From the NCBI GenBank assembly GCA_018436705.1, contig JAHDLA010000004.1, forward strand, positions 372,001 through 436,000: 64,000 bases of DNA, given 5' to 3'. The notes beneath the pieces are model-generated. The model was not told the origin of the DNA. It saw only the letters and a program-made list of their open reading frames with translations, and did no database searches. Source of the stretch: Sedimentibacter sp. (lineage in GTDB: Bacteria; Bacillota; Clostridia; Tissierellales; Sedimentibacteraceae). The position numbers and the translations under genes are program-made. Shown here in pieces: positions 53,787 through 63,338 of the stretch. Within the stretch, counting starts at the first letter, position 1. Each line of letters begins with the position of its first letter.

Positions 53787-54797
53787 TTATTGCTCAAAAA
53801 TCTTTCCGCTCTTATATATGAAATATCTGAATATCATTTTATTATTTTCATCGTAATTTCCGGTAACAATATACAATGTATCGTTTTTATTTTCTAAACC
53901 TGAATACAAGCTTTTCGTCACCTTTGATATCTCCGCCATTTCAAAATGCTTTCCGTTCCATCTGTATATATTCACATATCCGGGGACAATACCTGCTGAC
54001 ACACCTATTAGCTCATCTGTGCCATCATGATCTAAGTCAATGTATTCGGGAGTCCCCATGGTCAGAAGATTTACTAACTCCTTTGTTTCTTCATTATACC
54101 CGATTAATTTCATTTCAATATAGGTGGCTCCCAGTTCTCCTACTATTTCAATTTCATTTTTTCCATCAAAGGTTCTGTCAACAGCCTCCACCTTTAAGTC
54201 TTCCAATCCATAATTACTTACAGTACCTAATTCATACACTTTATTATTATATTGTAAAAAAGCATATACTGCATTAGATTCAAATGATTCTTCCTGTGAT
54301 TTTTCAAAATACAAATCAATTACAACTTCTTCTTGGTTAAATAAATTCTCCAATGATATGCTTTTTTCATATCTCAGATTTTCGTTTGGAAGTCCTTCTT
54401 TGAGATCCTCAGCCATGATGGCAGAAAACTTCAGACTTATAATATTAAGCTCAGAGTACTCCCATATTTGATAGAACCTGGTATACTGTTTGGATGTTAG
54501 AATCACACTTTTTTCTGAACCTTCAAATATATGCCCGGAACCCATCTGTTCTTTAAACACAACATTATACTCTTTTTTAATATAATTAAACAATTCTTCA
54601 CTATTACCTGTTTTTGTTACATAAGTTATCGGATTGTCTTTTATCCTTACAAATGTACTTGTACCATTAAGCTGAATTATGCCTTTTAATACCGATACGG
54701 GATTACCCTCCTGAAAAATCACATCTTTATTAAATAAAAATAATGATAGTAGTATAAAGACTATAATTAATAATAAATATATTTTTTTTGTTTTCAT
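53787..54797 (-). CDS. Hypothetical extracytoplasmic protein
   Basis: 336 aa. Anchored by an N-terminal hydrophobic segment (residues about 6-23). The rest is soluble with mixed alpha/beta character, and near the C-terminus the segment EYIDLDHDGTDELIGVSAGI looks like an FG-GAP/VCBS-type calcium-binding loop, followed by VNIYRWNGKHFEMAEI. No enzyme family recognised. The Shine-Dalgarno is weak (CAGGT). Lies in a group of three envelope-type genes of unknown role. Confidence 0.7.
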   Translation of the reverse strand: MKTKKIYLLLIIVFILLSLFLFNKDVIFQEGNPVSVLKGIIQLNGTSTFVRIKDNPITYVTKTGNSEELFNYIKKEYNVVFKEQMGSGHIFEGSEKSVILTSKQYTRFYQIWEYSELNIISLKFSAIMAEDLKEGLPNENLRYEKSISLENLFNQEEVVIDLYFEKSQEESFESNAVYAFLQYNNKVYELGTVSNYGLEDLKVEAVDRTFDGKNEIEIVGELGATYIEMKLIGYNEETKELVNLLTMGTPEYIDLDHDGTDELIGVSAGIVPGYVNIYRWNGKHFEMAEISKVTKSLYSGLENKNDTLYIVTGNYDENNKMIFRYFIYKSGKIFEQ

Positions 54798-54919
54798 GGC
54801 AACCTGCTACTATTTATTTGATAAAAATTGTTCTTCTGTTTTATTTTATTTAAAGGTCCGTCCCTTAATTGCTATATTTATTTTATTCAATCTGAGCAGT
54901 TAATTGAAAATTATTCTGT

Positions 54920-55654
54920 CTAAATAGGCAGCACTGTTATTATGTATCCTCCCAAAATCAGGCTTGCAAAATTTGCGGCTAACACATACAGTATCTTTCT
55001 TAAACGTCCATGCTCCCGGCAAAATAACGAAAATGCAAAAATTTCGGCAATAAACACAAAAAACTCGCCAAATATTAGAGTAAAAACAACATAGCTTGTA
55101 ATTGGTGTAAAGCTGTTTATCCAGATATTCAATGCTCCTTGCGTTACAAGATTTATGATAAAAAAAGCTTTCCAAGATTTTTTATCTCTGAATCCCAAAA
55201 TCCAAAATATAGCTGCTTCAATGATAAGTGTCAAGACTATCCGCATAACAACAAGCAAGATAGATCTAGACAACAGTTTCCCTTCTGTTAAAGTGTGAGA
55301 TTTCAAATCAAGCGTATAAACATTATTATAGTTTTTAACCGGCTTATCCAATTCGACTTCAAAACTGCCATCTCCCGTATTGACAATAAAGCTATAAATA
55401 TTTGGTTTTTTAAACATGGCGCTTGAATAAAAAGCATAATATTTTTCTATAACCTTATCCGTTACTCTTGCTTCATGTTCGCCATCCTCTAAATTCAATT
55501 TTATACTCATTTCATCGGTTGCATTCGGAACTATAATTAATATCGACGGCGGTTCTGCAGAATTTCCATAGCCTATGAACTCAAATGAAAAAGCAAACAG
55601 CAGCGTAAATATTGCAAATACTATAGTACCGATAAATTTTTTTAATTTCTGCAT
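54920..55654 (-). CDS. Hypothetical membrane protein
   Basis: 244 aa. N-terminal hydrophobic segment, an extracytoplasmic domain of about 100 residues (ILIIVPNATDEMSIKLNLED onward), then four or five hydrophobic helices (SILLVVMRIVLTLIIEAAIF, FIINLVTQGALNIWI, YVVFTLIFGEFFVFI). No recognised family. AGGAGG Shine-Dalgarno. 26 nt after the lipoprotein gene upstream. Confidence 0.75.
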   Translation of the reverse strand: MQKLKKFIGTIVFAIFTLLFAFSFEFIGYGNSAEPPSILIIVPNATDEMSIKLNLEDGEHEARVTDKVIEKYYAFYSSAMFKKPNIYSFIVNTGDGSFEVELDKPVKNYNNVYTLDLKSHTLTEGKLLSRSILLVVMRIVLTLIIEAAIFWILGFRDKKSWKAFFIINLVTQGALNIWINSFTPITSYVVFTLIFGEFFVFIAEIFAFSLFCREHGRLRKILYVLAANFASLILGGYIITVLPI

Positions 55655-55680
55655 ACAGTCCTCCTCTCCCCCTCATGCCA

Positions 55681-56214
55681 TTATTCTTTTGTTATTGCTT
55701 CAGGCAATTTGATATCTCTATATCCTGAAACTTTCCATTCTTCATTTTCTTTTGTAAGTTGAATTATTCCTTCCGCAACATCTTCCTCTTCTGTTCCATC
55801 CTTAGATGATACAATATTTAATTTGACTTCAAAATTATATCCTTTTTCATTATTGTTTTCATTAGTTGATCTCTCGGAAAGAATTGTGTCTTTAATTTCT
55901 ATGTAACAGTTATTTTCAGAGCAGAATTCAGCAAACCTAACCCCTGTCCTGTTTGCAGTGAACTTCTCATACGCTTCGTCTGACATCAAAATCCTAATAT
56001 CCTTGTATATGTCTTCAATCGCCTCTTTTAAAGCATCCTCCGTATTTGCTTTTAATAAATTGTTATAACTTTCAATTTCTTTTTTGTTTACAGTATACAA
56101 TTCTGATACAAATTTTTCTGCAAGTTCATGAGAATTTGCTTCTTCGTTCACAGCACAACCGCTTGATGCAAGAAGCGCAAGCAAGACAGCGCATAGAGTA
56201 AATATTTTTTTCAT
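55681..56214 (-). CDS. Hypothetical lipoprotein
   Basis: 177 aa from the ATG at 56214. It opens MKKIFTLCAVLLALLASSGC, with the lipidation Cys at position 20. The C-terminal part (NFEVKLNIVSSKDGTEEE, QLTKENEEWKVSGYRDI) resembles the small cystatin/NTF2-like beta domains common in Clostridia lipoproteins. A GGAGAAGG sequence lies 17 nt before this ATG; a longer frame starting at 56253 or an intermediate TTG is possible. Divergent from the small ORF at 56275. Confidence 0.75.
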   Translation of the reverse strand: MKKIFTLCAVLLALLASSGCAVNEEANSHELAEKFVSELYTVNKKEIESYNNLLKANTEDALKEAIEDIYKDIRILMSDEAYEKFTANRTGVRFAEFCSENNCYIEIKDTILSERSTNENNNEKGYNFEVKLNIVSSKDGTEEEDVAEGIIQLTKENEEWKVSGYRDIKLPEAITKE

Positions 56215-56274
56215 GCTAAATTTCAATCTATAACCTTCTCCTTTTTGAATCATACAATTCCTCCTTGAATTTAA

Positions 56275-56655
56275 TTGTTTTTTATTATCGATATTATTAC
56301 TTTCTGCTTTTTTACAATAGACATTGACTCTGGTATTTATGTAGACGGTTTAAATCATAAAAAAGTTCAATTTTATGAGATTTTAGGAAAGTTTTATAAA
56401 GAAAGCTTGGACAACATTACTTCTGTGGCAAAAAAAGCTGAATTCTCGGAAGGAAGCGGAACAAAGGACTTCCTTGAAGAAGCATTTGAGCAATGCATTT
56501 CCGACTCTGAACTTGAAATGGCTGAGGAACGGATTTTAAAGGAAGATAGCATTCACATCCGCTCTAAACAAGAACTGTATTTTTATCGAATTTTTAAGAC
56601 ATTTTATCTGGCACCGTCCATAGCTAACACAGTGAGACATTGGTCTGTAGCCTGA
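56275..56655 (+). CDS. Orphan ORF, probably a truncated gene
   Basis: 126 codons starting from TTG with no Shine-Dalgarno. The first 15 residues are hydrophobic and low in information; from GIYVDGLNHKKVQFYEI on the sequence looks protein-like. Conserved-looking end: SKQELYFYRIFKTFYLAPSI. No family recognised. Lies between a lipoprotein gene and the valS T-box; probably an N-terminally truncated gene. Confidence 0.4.
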   Translation: MFFIIDIITFCFFTIDIDSGIYVDGLNHKKVQFYEILGKFYKESLDNITSVAKKAEFSEGSGTKDFLEEAFEQCISDSELEMAEERILKEDSIHIRSKQELYFYRIFKTFYLAPSIANTVRHWSVA

Positions 56656-56690
56656 TAGAATAGAGTTTTATAAAAAATTTGTAATTAGTA

Positions 56691-56722
56691 TTGACTTCTC
56701 GAATACAATAAAATATTATAAT
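56691..56722 (+). promoter_or_regulatory. Promoter of the valS leader
   Basis: TTGACT, 17 nt spacer, TATTAT (56714-56719), with an overlapping TATAAT at 56717-56722. It starts about 50 nt before the T-box stem I. Confidence 0.65.
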
Positions 56723-56740
56723 GTAAACGAACACGAACAA

Positions 56741-57021
56741 AATAGCGTTGATGAGGAGTAGTACATATTCACCCGAAGCACAGAGAGAAGATGTCCGGTG
56801 AAAATCTTCGTGAGGGAAGTATGGAAGTAGCCTTTGAGTTGTGAACCGAAAAGATTATCTTAGTAGGCTTCAACGGAAATTTCCACCGTTAAAAGGAAAA
56901 CAGTATCGGATAGCGCATTTTATCCCGTACTGGCAGAGTGCAGATTCATATCTGAATTTAGGTGGTACCACGGACGCATACAATCCGCCCTAAGCAAATA
57001 TAAGCTTAGGGCGGATTTTTA
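56741..57021 (+). ncRNA. T-box leader of valS
   Basis: Stem I begins near GTTGATGAGGAGTAG (K-turn). The T-box itself is AGGTGGTACCACGG (56960-56973). A 13 bp terminator, ATCCGCCCTAAGC/GCTTAGGGCGGAT, with a T-run ends at 57021. A specifier loop candidate is GAGTTGTGAACC (56836-56847), whose GTT and GTG are both valine codons, matching the gene. Uncharged tRNA-Val should stabilise the antiterminator and raise synthesis of the enzyme. Confidence 0.94.
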
Positions 57022-57098
57022 TGTGCGCGGCAGCGAGCAAATAATTTGGTGAACGAGACTGTGATTTTGTGTTCGTAAAATTTTATGGAGGTATTACC

Positions 57099-59471
57099 AT
57101 GCAGAAAAATTATGATTTTAAACAAGTTGAAAAAGAAATGCAAAAATTTTGGATAGAAAATTCTGTCTACAGCTTTGATTTTGAGAGTCAGAAAGAAGTA
57201 TATTCTATTGATACGCCGCCGCCTACCGTTAGCGGCAGCCTGCACATAGGACACATATTTTCTTATACACAGGCAGAAATGATAGCACGCTTCAAACGCA
57301 TGCAGGGATATAATGTTTTTTACCCTTTCGGTTTTGATGACAACGGCTTGCCCACAGAAAGGCTTGTTGAAAGGGATGAGGGAATTATTGCAAAGAATTT
57401 ACCGAGAAATGAATTTATTAAAAGGTGTGTTACAACCTCTGCGAAATATGAAAAAGAGTTTAAAGATTTATGGCAGTCTTTGGGATTCTCGGTTGACTGG
57501 TCACTTCAATATGAAACCATCAGCCCCATAGTTCAGAGGATATCACAAAAATCCTTTATCAGACTTTTAAAAGACAAAAAAGCGTATATGAAGGAATCAC
57601 CGGTTTTATGGTGTACCGAATGCCAAACTTCAATAGCCCAGGCAGAATTGGAAACTGTTGAAAAGGATGTTGATTTTAATTACATTAAATTTAAGATAGG
57701 CGAAGAAGAATTAATAGTTGCCACTACAAGGCCTGAGCTGCTGTATGGCTGTGTTTGCCTGTTTGTAAATCCGAAGGATGACAGATATAAAAGGTATATC
57801 GGAAAAAATGCTACAGTTCCCCTGTATGGTTATAAAATTCCCGTATTGACAGATGATAAGGCTGATATAGACAAAGGAACAGGTGTTGTTATGTGTGCAA
57901 CCTTTGGTGACAGCACAGATGCAGAGTGGTATGAAATTCACAAGCTGCCATATCGGAGGGTTATACTCCCGGACGGAAGTATAGATAAAGATGTCCCGCT
58001 AATCGGAGGATTAAAGGTTCTTCCGGCCCGAACTCATATTATAGGCTTGCTTTCAGAAAGCGGATTACTTTTAGAGTCAAAATGCATCAGACATACTGTT
58101 GCGGTACATGAACGCTGCGGGAAAGAAATCGAGATTTTACCGTCAAAGCAGTGGTATATTGATATTCTGACAAATAAGGAGCTTTTTTTAAAGGCTGCCG
58201 ATAAAATTAATTGGTATCCGGAGCATATGAAAAACAGATATATATCCTGGGTTGAAAACCTTAAATGGGATTGGTGTATATCCCGCCAGCGTTATTTTGG
58301 TGTTCCCTTTCCCATATGGTATTGCAAGAACTGCGGTAAGGTTGTGTTTGCCGACGAAGAGATGCTTCCGGTAAATCCTTTTGAAGCAAATCCGGGCAGC
58401 CCATGCTCCTGCGGGTGCGAAGAGTTTATTCCGGAGAGCTCTGTTTTTGATACATGGGCTACTTCATCTGTTACTCCTCAGATAAATGCAAAATGGGGTG
58501 AAGCAAATGACATTTCAGATAAAATCATGCCTATGAGCTTGAGAACCCAGGCTCATGAAATTATACGCACATGGGCATTCTATACAATAGTTAAAAGTCT
58601 TTACCACACAGGAGAAATTCCTTGGAGAGATATAATGGTTTGTGGTTTTGTCCTCGCTAAAAAAGGAGAGAAAATAAGCAAATCAAAAAGCAACTCTGAA
58701 TTATCACCCAAGTCTCTTATTGAAAATTACTCAGCTGACACCATAAGATATTGGGCTGCTAATTCCAAGCTTGGAACAGATACGTTCTTTTCAATTGATG
58801 AATTAGGTATATCCAAAAGATTTATTACAAAGCTGTGGAATGCATCTAAGTTTTCAATATCTCATTTATATGACTTCAACATATATGATGATGTATATTT
58901 AATGCCTGCAGATAAATGGATAATTGAACGATGCAAGCAAACTGCCATTAATACAAAAAAACTTCTTGAGCAATATGAAATCGGACCGGCAAGGCATGAA
59001 ATTGATGATTTTTTCTGGAAGGATTTATGTGACTATTATCTTGAAATTGTTAAAGAACGTTTATACCAGCCTGAATTGCATGGATATAAAGAACGGCAGT
59101 CAGCACAATATGCCCTGTATTATTGCATGCTCAATACATTAAAGCTGTATGCCGTTTATGTTCCTCACATAACAGAATATATTTATCAGGAATTTTTCAG
59201 ACAAAATGAGAACAGTATTTCTATACACAACCTGTATTGGGAAACTGATGAATCTGTTGATAATGATATTATCCTTTTCGGCGAAAAGCTTAAGGAGATT
59301 ATTGCAAAGACAAGAAAGTATAAGTCTGAAAATGCTCTGTCAATGAAATCAGAAATAAAAGAAATTGTAATTAATACAGATGAGAAATTTATGGAATTGT
59401 TTAAACAAACCATAAATGATATTAAAGCATGCTGCAGAGCAAAGGAAATAATCTTCCAGGCTCAATGGTGA
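57099..59471 (+). CDS. valS: Valyl-tRNA synthetase, compact type
   Basis: 790 aa class I synthetase. The HIGH motif lies in PPPTVSGSLHIGHIF near residue 47, the KMSKS loop reads KISKSKSN, and DDNGLPTE follows the HIGH region. The editing (CP1) domain has TTRPELLYGCVCLFVNP and GTGVVMCATFGDSTD. It ends soon after the anticodon-binding domain and lacks the C-terminal coiled coil of standard bacterial ValRS (about 880 aa), resembling the archaeal-type or secondary enzymes. The start is the ATG after GGAGG, 30 nt inside the longest frame. T-box-regulated. Confidence 0.92.
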   Translation: MQKNYDFKQVEKEMQKFWIENSVYSFDFESQKEVYSIDTPPPTVSGSLHIGHIFSYTQAEMIARFKRMQGYNVFYPFGFDDNGLPTERLVERDEGIIAKNLPRNEFIKRCVTTSAKYEKEFKDLWQSLGFSVDWSLQYETISPIVQRISQKSFIRLLKDKKAYMKESPVLWCTECQTSIAQAELETVEKDVDFNYIKFKIGEEELIVATTRPELLYGCVCLFVNPKDDRYKRYIGKNATVPLYGYKIPVLTDDKADIDKGTGVVMCATFGDSTDAEWYEIHKLPYRRVILPDGSIDKDVPLIGGLKVLPARTHIIGLLSESGLLLESKCIRHTVAVHERCGKEIEILPSKQWYIDILTNKELFLKAADKINWYPEHMKNRYISWVENLKWDWCISRQRYFGVPFPIWYCKNCGKVVFADEEMLPVNPFEANPGSPCSCGCEEFIPESSVFDTWATSSVTPQINAKWGEANDISDKIMPMSLRTQAHEIIRTWAFYTIVKSLYHTGEIPWRDIMVCGFVLAKKGEKISKSKSNSELSPKSLIENYSADTIRYWAANSKLGTDTFFSIDELGISKRFITKLWNASKFSISHLYDFNIYDDVYLMPADKWIIERCKQTAINTKKLLEQYEIGPARHEIDDFFWKDLCDYYLEIVKERLYQPELHGYKERQSAQYALYYCMLNTLKLYAVYVPHITEYIYQEFFRQNENSISIHNLYWETDESVDNDIILFGEKLKEIIAKTRKYKSENALSMKSEIKEIVINTDEKFMELFKQTINDIKACCRAKEIIFQAQW

Positions 59472-59604
59472 CACAGGGTTTTAGTGATACAAGGATATGG
59501 CTGCTGCTATCTAAAAGTAATCTTCTAATATTCATATTTTTCGATTAATTTTACTTAATCAGACAATAATAAAATAAATATTTTAATTAAGAAAGGAAAA
59601 TAAA

Positions 59605-59829
59605 ATGTCTGATAATTTAAAAAGCAAAACAACGGCATCCCCCGAAGCAAAAAAATCCTTGAATCAAATGAAGGCAGAGATTGCCAGGGAGCTTTCTATC
59701 GTAAGATCCGGTGCGGAAAACATAGGAAGCTTAACATCCAGGCAAAGCGAATTTGCCGACAATAATATGGATTTGGAAGCAGCTAAAAAACGCTTCAATA
59801 TAAAAGACAAGGGAACCAATATCACATAG
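59605..59829 (+). CDS. Small acid-soluble spore protein, alpha/beta-type relative
   Basis: 74 aa. Segment SLNQMKAEIARELSI resembles the alpha/beta SASP conserved region, including the GPR protease recognition sequence with its EIA cleavage point, and NIGSLTSRQSEFADNN resembles the second conserved block (NLTSRQNG). The usual GGxMxKKM C-terminus is replaced by NMDLEAAKKRFNIK, so it is a divergent member. Expected to bind spore DNA. AAAGGAAA Shine-Dalgarno. Confidence 0.75.
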   Translation: MSDNLKSKTTASPEAKKSLNQMKAEIARELSIVRSGAENIGSLTSRQSEFADNNMDLEAAKKRFNIKDKGTNIT

Positions 59830-59885
59830 TGCTTTACTTTAAAACATTATATTTACACCTGCATATATTATATGGAGGTGTTTTT

Positions 59886-61241
59886 ATGAATGAATTTTTA
59901 TGCGGCCTTACAGGAGATATTGTGACGCCGTTTAATCAGCTATATAATGAAGAGAGACAAGGCTATAACAGAGCTGTACAAAAATTTCCTTTGATTATAG
60001 TTTATTGTTATAGCAGGCAGGATGTATCAAATGCAGTAATATGGGCAAGAAAAAACTGTGTTCAAATACGTATACGCAGCGGAGGCCATAACTATGAAGG
60101 ATATTCAAACGGAAACTTTACACTTGTAATAGATGTAAGCAGAATGAACAGCATGTATATTGATGAATTTTCAAACTGTTTGCATGTTGAGAGCGGTGTA
60201 ACAAACGGTCAAGTATATAATTTCGTATCATCAAAGGGTTACCCATTTCCGGGAGGCACCTGCCCTACCGTCGGAGTAAGCGGATATGCACTGGGCGGCG
60301 GATGGGGTCTTTCCTGCCGCAATTTTGGACTGGGCTGCGACAGCCTGAAGGAAATTGAGCTTGTAAATTACGAAGGGAAAATAATAACCGCCAACTGCGA
60401 AATCAATCAGGATCTTTTTTGGGCATGCCGCGGTGCAGGCGGAGGTAATTTCGGAGTAATTTTATCTATGATTTTTGAGCTTCCTCCAAAGATAGACAAA
60501 GTAACAGTTATTAATATAGAATATTTGAATGTGGATTCTGAAGAACAGGCAAAATTTATGTACACATGGCAGAGGTGGCTTAAAACCGCGGACAAGCGAA
60601 TCACATTGATTTCCAGGGTATATAACTCTGCCGGTGATAATCTGTCAATGCTTGTCAGAGGGATATATTACGGCATACCGGAAGAGGCACTGGAAATTGT
60701 TGACGATTTTCTTCGCCTGAACGGAGCAAAATGCGATATGGAATATGTTACGTTTCTTGAGGCTGTTACTATCATCGGCAGCTCATATCCTCAATATGAA
60801 AAATTTCAATCTGCTAGCCGATTTGTTTTAAGGGACTTAACATGGGATAGCTTGACAAAGCTTGCGGGGTTAATCGTAAAGCGTCCGCCGGGTTCCGTAT
60901 TTACAGGAATATCAATGTATGCAATGGGAGGCAGGGTATCAGAGTTTGAAACAGATGCTGCGGCATTCTTTTACCGCGATGCCCAATATATCATATGGCT
61001 GGAAACAACATGGGAGGAGCAGCAATATGCCGAAGTCAACAGAGATTGGATAAAAAATCAATTCCCTCATATTGAATGCATGACTGATGGTTCTTATGTG
61101 AATTTCCCCTATAAATGCTTGGACTGTTATAAAGAGGAATATTACGGAAAGCATACAGATATATTAAAGAAAATAAAGGATAAGTATGACCCTTTAGATG
61201 TATTTTCATTTCCTCAGGGCATAGGTATATCAGGCATTTAA
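59886..61241 (+). CDS. FAD-binding oxidoreductase with BBE domain
   Basis: 451 aa berberine-bridge-enzyme-type flavoprotein. FAD_binding_4 region: VQIRIRSGGHNYEGYSNGN, whose His is the usual site of covalent FAD attachment, and GYPFPGGTCPTVGVSGYALG, which lacks the second attachment Cys region in its plant form but has CPTVGVSG. C-terminal BBE motif YVNFPYKCLDCYKEEYYG with KYDPLDVFSFPQGI. Substrate unknown; sugars or polyketides are typical. Start is the ATG after GGAGGTG, 57 nt inside the longest frame. Confidence 0.9.
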   Translation: MNEFLCGLTGDIVTPFNQLYNEERQGYNRAVQKFPLIIVYCYSRQDVSNAVIWARKNCVQIRIRSGGHNYEGYSNGNFTLVIDVSRMNSMYIDEFSNCLHVESGVTNGQVYNFVSSKGYPFPGGTCPTVGVSGYALGGGWGLSCRNFGLGCDSLKEIELVNYEGKIITANCEINQDLFWACRGAGGGNFGVILSMIFELPPKIDKVTVINIEYLNVDSEEQAKFMYTWQRWLKTADKRITLISRVYNSAGDNLSMLVRGIYYGIPEEALEIVDDFLRLNGAKCDMEYVTFLEAVTIIGSSYPQYEKFQSASRFVLRDLTWDSLTKLAGLIVKRPPGSVFTGISMYAMGGRVSEFETDAAAFFYRDAQYIIWLETTWEEQQYAEVNRDWIKNQFPHIECMTDGSYVNFPYKCLDCYKEEYYGKHTDILKKIKDKYDPLDVFSFPQGIGISGI

Positions 61242-61247
61242 TAAAAA

Positions 61248-61277
61248 ACTCACTCCGAGGTCCGCCCCGGAATGAGT
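61248..61277 (-). terminator. Intrinsic terminator between two converging genes
   Basis: ACTCA-TCCG stem with CGGA-TGAGT and a loop of about 10 nt. The T-run lies on the minus-strand side (six Ts), so it chiefly serves the GNAT gene; it is 7 nt after the oxidoreductase stop. Confidence 0.8.
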
Positions 61278-61310
61278 TCATAATATTTGAAAAATATATG
61301 TCGCAAAAAA

Positions 61311-62177
61311 TTAATCGAGTTGAAACCATTCACTCACCAATTCAACTTCTTTAAATCCTCTTTTCTTATACATATCCAAAGCAACAATATTCTTTGTAAT
61401 AACAACTAAATTAATTTCTGCTGCTTTCTTTTCATTCAAAAAATTAATAGCCGTTTCTAAAATCAGCTTACCATATCCCTTTCCCCTAGCTGCCTTAATT
61501 AATCCCAAATCAAATTCACCTACACCATCTTTAATATTAAACTGCAAAAACCCTATCTTATCATTATTCATTATTGCTATGTAATAACCGTTATCTTCAT
61601 CAGCATTTTTTGTGTATTCCTCTACTTCATCCTCTGTTAGTGTTGCTCCATTTGTGACTTCTTTAAATGCATCATTATAAATTATTAAATATTCCTTATT
61701 ATTCTGCTCCGATAATTCAATTAAATTTAATGGTGTATATTTAACCCGTCTGTTCTCCAAGGCCATTCTTATTGCTGAATACTGTCTCTCCATATTTAAT
61801 GCATTCAAGGTTTTAATAACCGTCTCATCCTTTGTTCCTAAAAAGATTTTTTTTGCTCCATATTTTTTGGCTGTGCTCTTGGATTCCTCCACTATCTCAC
61901 ATATAGCTGACTTTTTATCTTCTGCTCCTTCATTTATATCTAATTTAATCACATAAGCTATTCCTTTTTTACTGCATTCTTTCAACACCACCGATGCCAT
62001 TCCGATGATATTTTCTTCATTGACCTTTACAATAACTCCATTACCAAAATCAAATTCTTCAGATTTGAATTTTTTGTCCATATCATGAAAAGATATTTTA
62101 TCTATCTTATTTCTATTTATAAATTGAAGGAATCTCTCTTCCTCACATTTATTTAACTCTAAATAATTTTTAATCAT
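61311..62177 (-). CDS. GNAT family protein with two acetyltransferase-like halves
   Basis: 288 aa. The C-terminal half (about 150-288) has a clear acetyl-CoA motif, LGLIKAARGKGYGKLILET, and DMYKKRGFKEVELV. The N-terminal half (about 15-140) is shaped like a second, degenerate GNAT fold (VKVNEENIIGMASVVL, KKYGAKKIFLGTKDETVI). Substrate unknown. AAAGGTG Shine-Dalgarno. Monocistronic. Confidence 0.82.
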   Translation of the reverse strand: MIKNYLELNKCEEERFLQFINRNKIDKISFHDMDKKFKSEEFDFGNGVIVKVNEENIIGMASVVLKECSKKGIAYVIKLDINEGAEDKKSAICEIVEESKSTAKKYGAKKIFLGTKDETVIKTLNALNMERQYSAIRMALENRRVKYTPLNLIELSEQNNKEYLIIYNDAFKEVTNGATLTEDEVEEYTKNADEDNGYYIAIMNNDKIGFLQFNIKDGVGEFDLGLIKAARGKGYGKLILETAINFLNEKKAAEINLVVITKNIVALDMYKKRGFKEVELVSEWFQLD

Positions 62178-62471
62178 GACAACACCTTTTTTTAGTTAAT
62201 TAAATCTTACTAATAATATAAACCAAATATACTAAAAATGCCAGAAATATATGTAATAAAAGCATTTGACTACACTTTCCTTTATACTTGTATCCGTGAT
62301 TTTATGTGTTACAATATTATTAATATTAAGTGTTTAATTAACACAGCAAAAAACCACTCCAAGGTCCGTCCCCATAGTGTTCTTTTTCTTCAAATTGAGC
62401 AATATCATACAAGAATTCTATTTCAGTTTATAATATAGTAATTATCAGATAATACAGAGGCAGGTATAAGC

Positions 62472-63290
62472 ATGAAGCAGGAAATAAGAGCCGTGAAATA
62501 CGATGAGGAGCTAAAAATCGAGGCCTATCATTTTAAAGGGATTATGCAGAAATTTCCCAATCATTTTCATGAATATTACGTAATAGGGTTTATTGAAAAG
62601 GGTAAGCGGTATTTATCCTGTAAAAATAAGGAATATACCATACAGCCGGGAAATTTGTTATTGTTTAACCCCCGGGACAACCATACCTGTGAGCAAATTG
62701 ACGGCAAGACTCTGGATTATCGATGCATTAACATTCAACCTGAAATTATGCGAAAAGCAGTCTTTGAAATAACCGGTAAAAATTATCTGCCTTATTTCAC
62801 ATTGCAAGTGGTTTTTCATAACGAATTGGTTTCGTTGCTGAAGGAACTGCATCAAATGATAATGCAAGGAGAAAAGGATTTTAGAAAGGAAGAAATATTC
62901 TTTTTCCTTTTAGAGCAGCTGATTGAAGAATATGCCGAACGGGAAGCGATGCCTGATGATACGGAGCAAAGCACAGAAACAAAGGCCATCTGCGATTATC
63001 TGGAAAAATACTACATGAAAAATATAACTCTGGATGATTTGTCTCGTCTTACCGGGTACAGTAAATATTATTTGCTTCGTTCATTTACAAAACAAAAGGA
63101 AATTTCTCCGTACAGTTATTTAGAAACAATTCGGATTGATAAAGCAAAGAAATTGCTGGAGAACGGAGTATTGCCGGTTGACGCGGGCTTGCAGACGGGT
63201 TTTACCGACCAGAGCCATTTTTCAAACTTCTTCAAAAGATTTATCGGACTTACACCAAAACAATATATGAATATTTTCAAAGACAGATGA
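62472..63290 (+). CDS. AraC family transcriptional regulator
   Basis: 272 aa. Residues about 15-150 form a cupin sensor (HFHEYYVIGFIEKGKRYLSC, QPGNLLLFNPRDNHTCEQ). About 170-270 form the AraC DNA-binding domain with two HTH motifs (ITLDDLSRLTGYSKYYLLRS, LPVDAGLQTGFTDQSHFSNF) and the family ending FIGLTPKQY. GAGGCAGG Shine-Dalgarno. Followed after 48 nt by a DUF2000 gene in the same orientation, perhaps its target. The 294 nt gap upstream holds a TATAAT-like box and one copy of AAGGTCCGTCCC. Confidence 0.92.
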   Translation: MKQEIRAVKYDEELKIEAYHFKGIMQKFPNHFHEYYVIGFIEKGKRYLSCKNKEYTIQPGNLLLFNPRDNHTCEQIDGKTLDYRCINIQPEIMRKAVFEITGKNYLPYFTLQVVFHNELVSLLKELHQMIMQGEKDFRKEEIFFFLLEQLIEEYAEREAMPDDTEQSTETKAICDYLEKYYMKNITLDDLSRLTGYSKYYLLRSFTKQKEISPYSYLETIRIDKAKKLLENGVLPVDAGLQTGFTDQSHFSNFFKRFIGLTPKQYMNIFKDR

Positions 63291-63338
63291 GATTGAATTC
63301 ATGTTAAAGTTCTGCTTAACCAAAAGGAGGTATATAAA

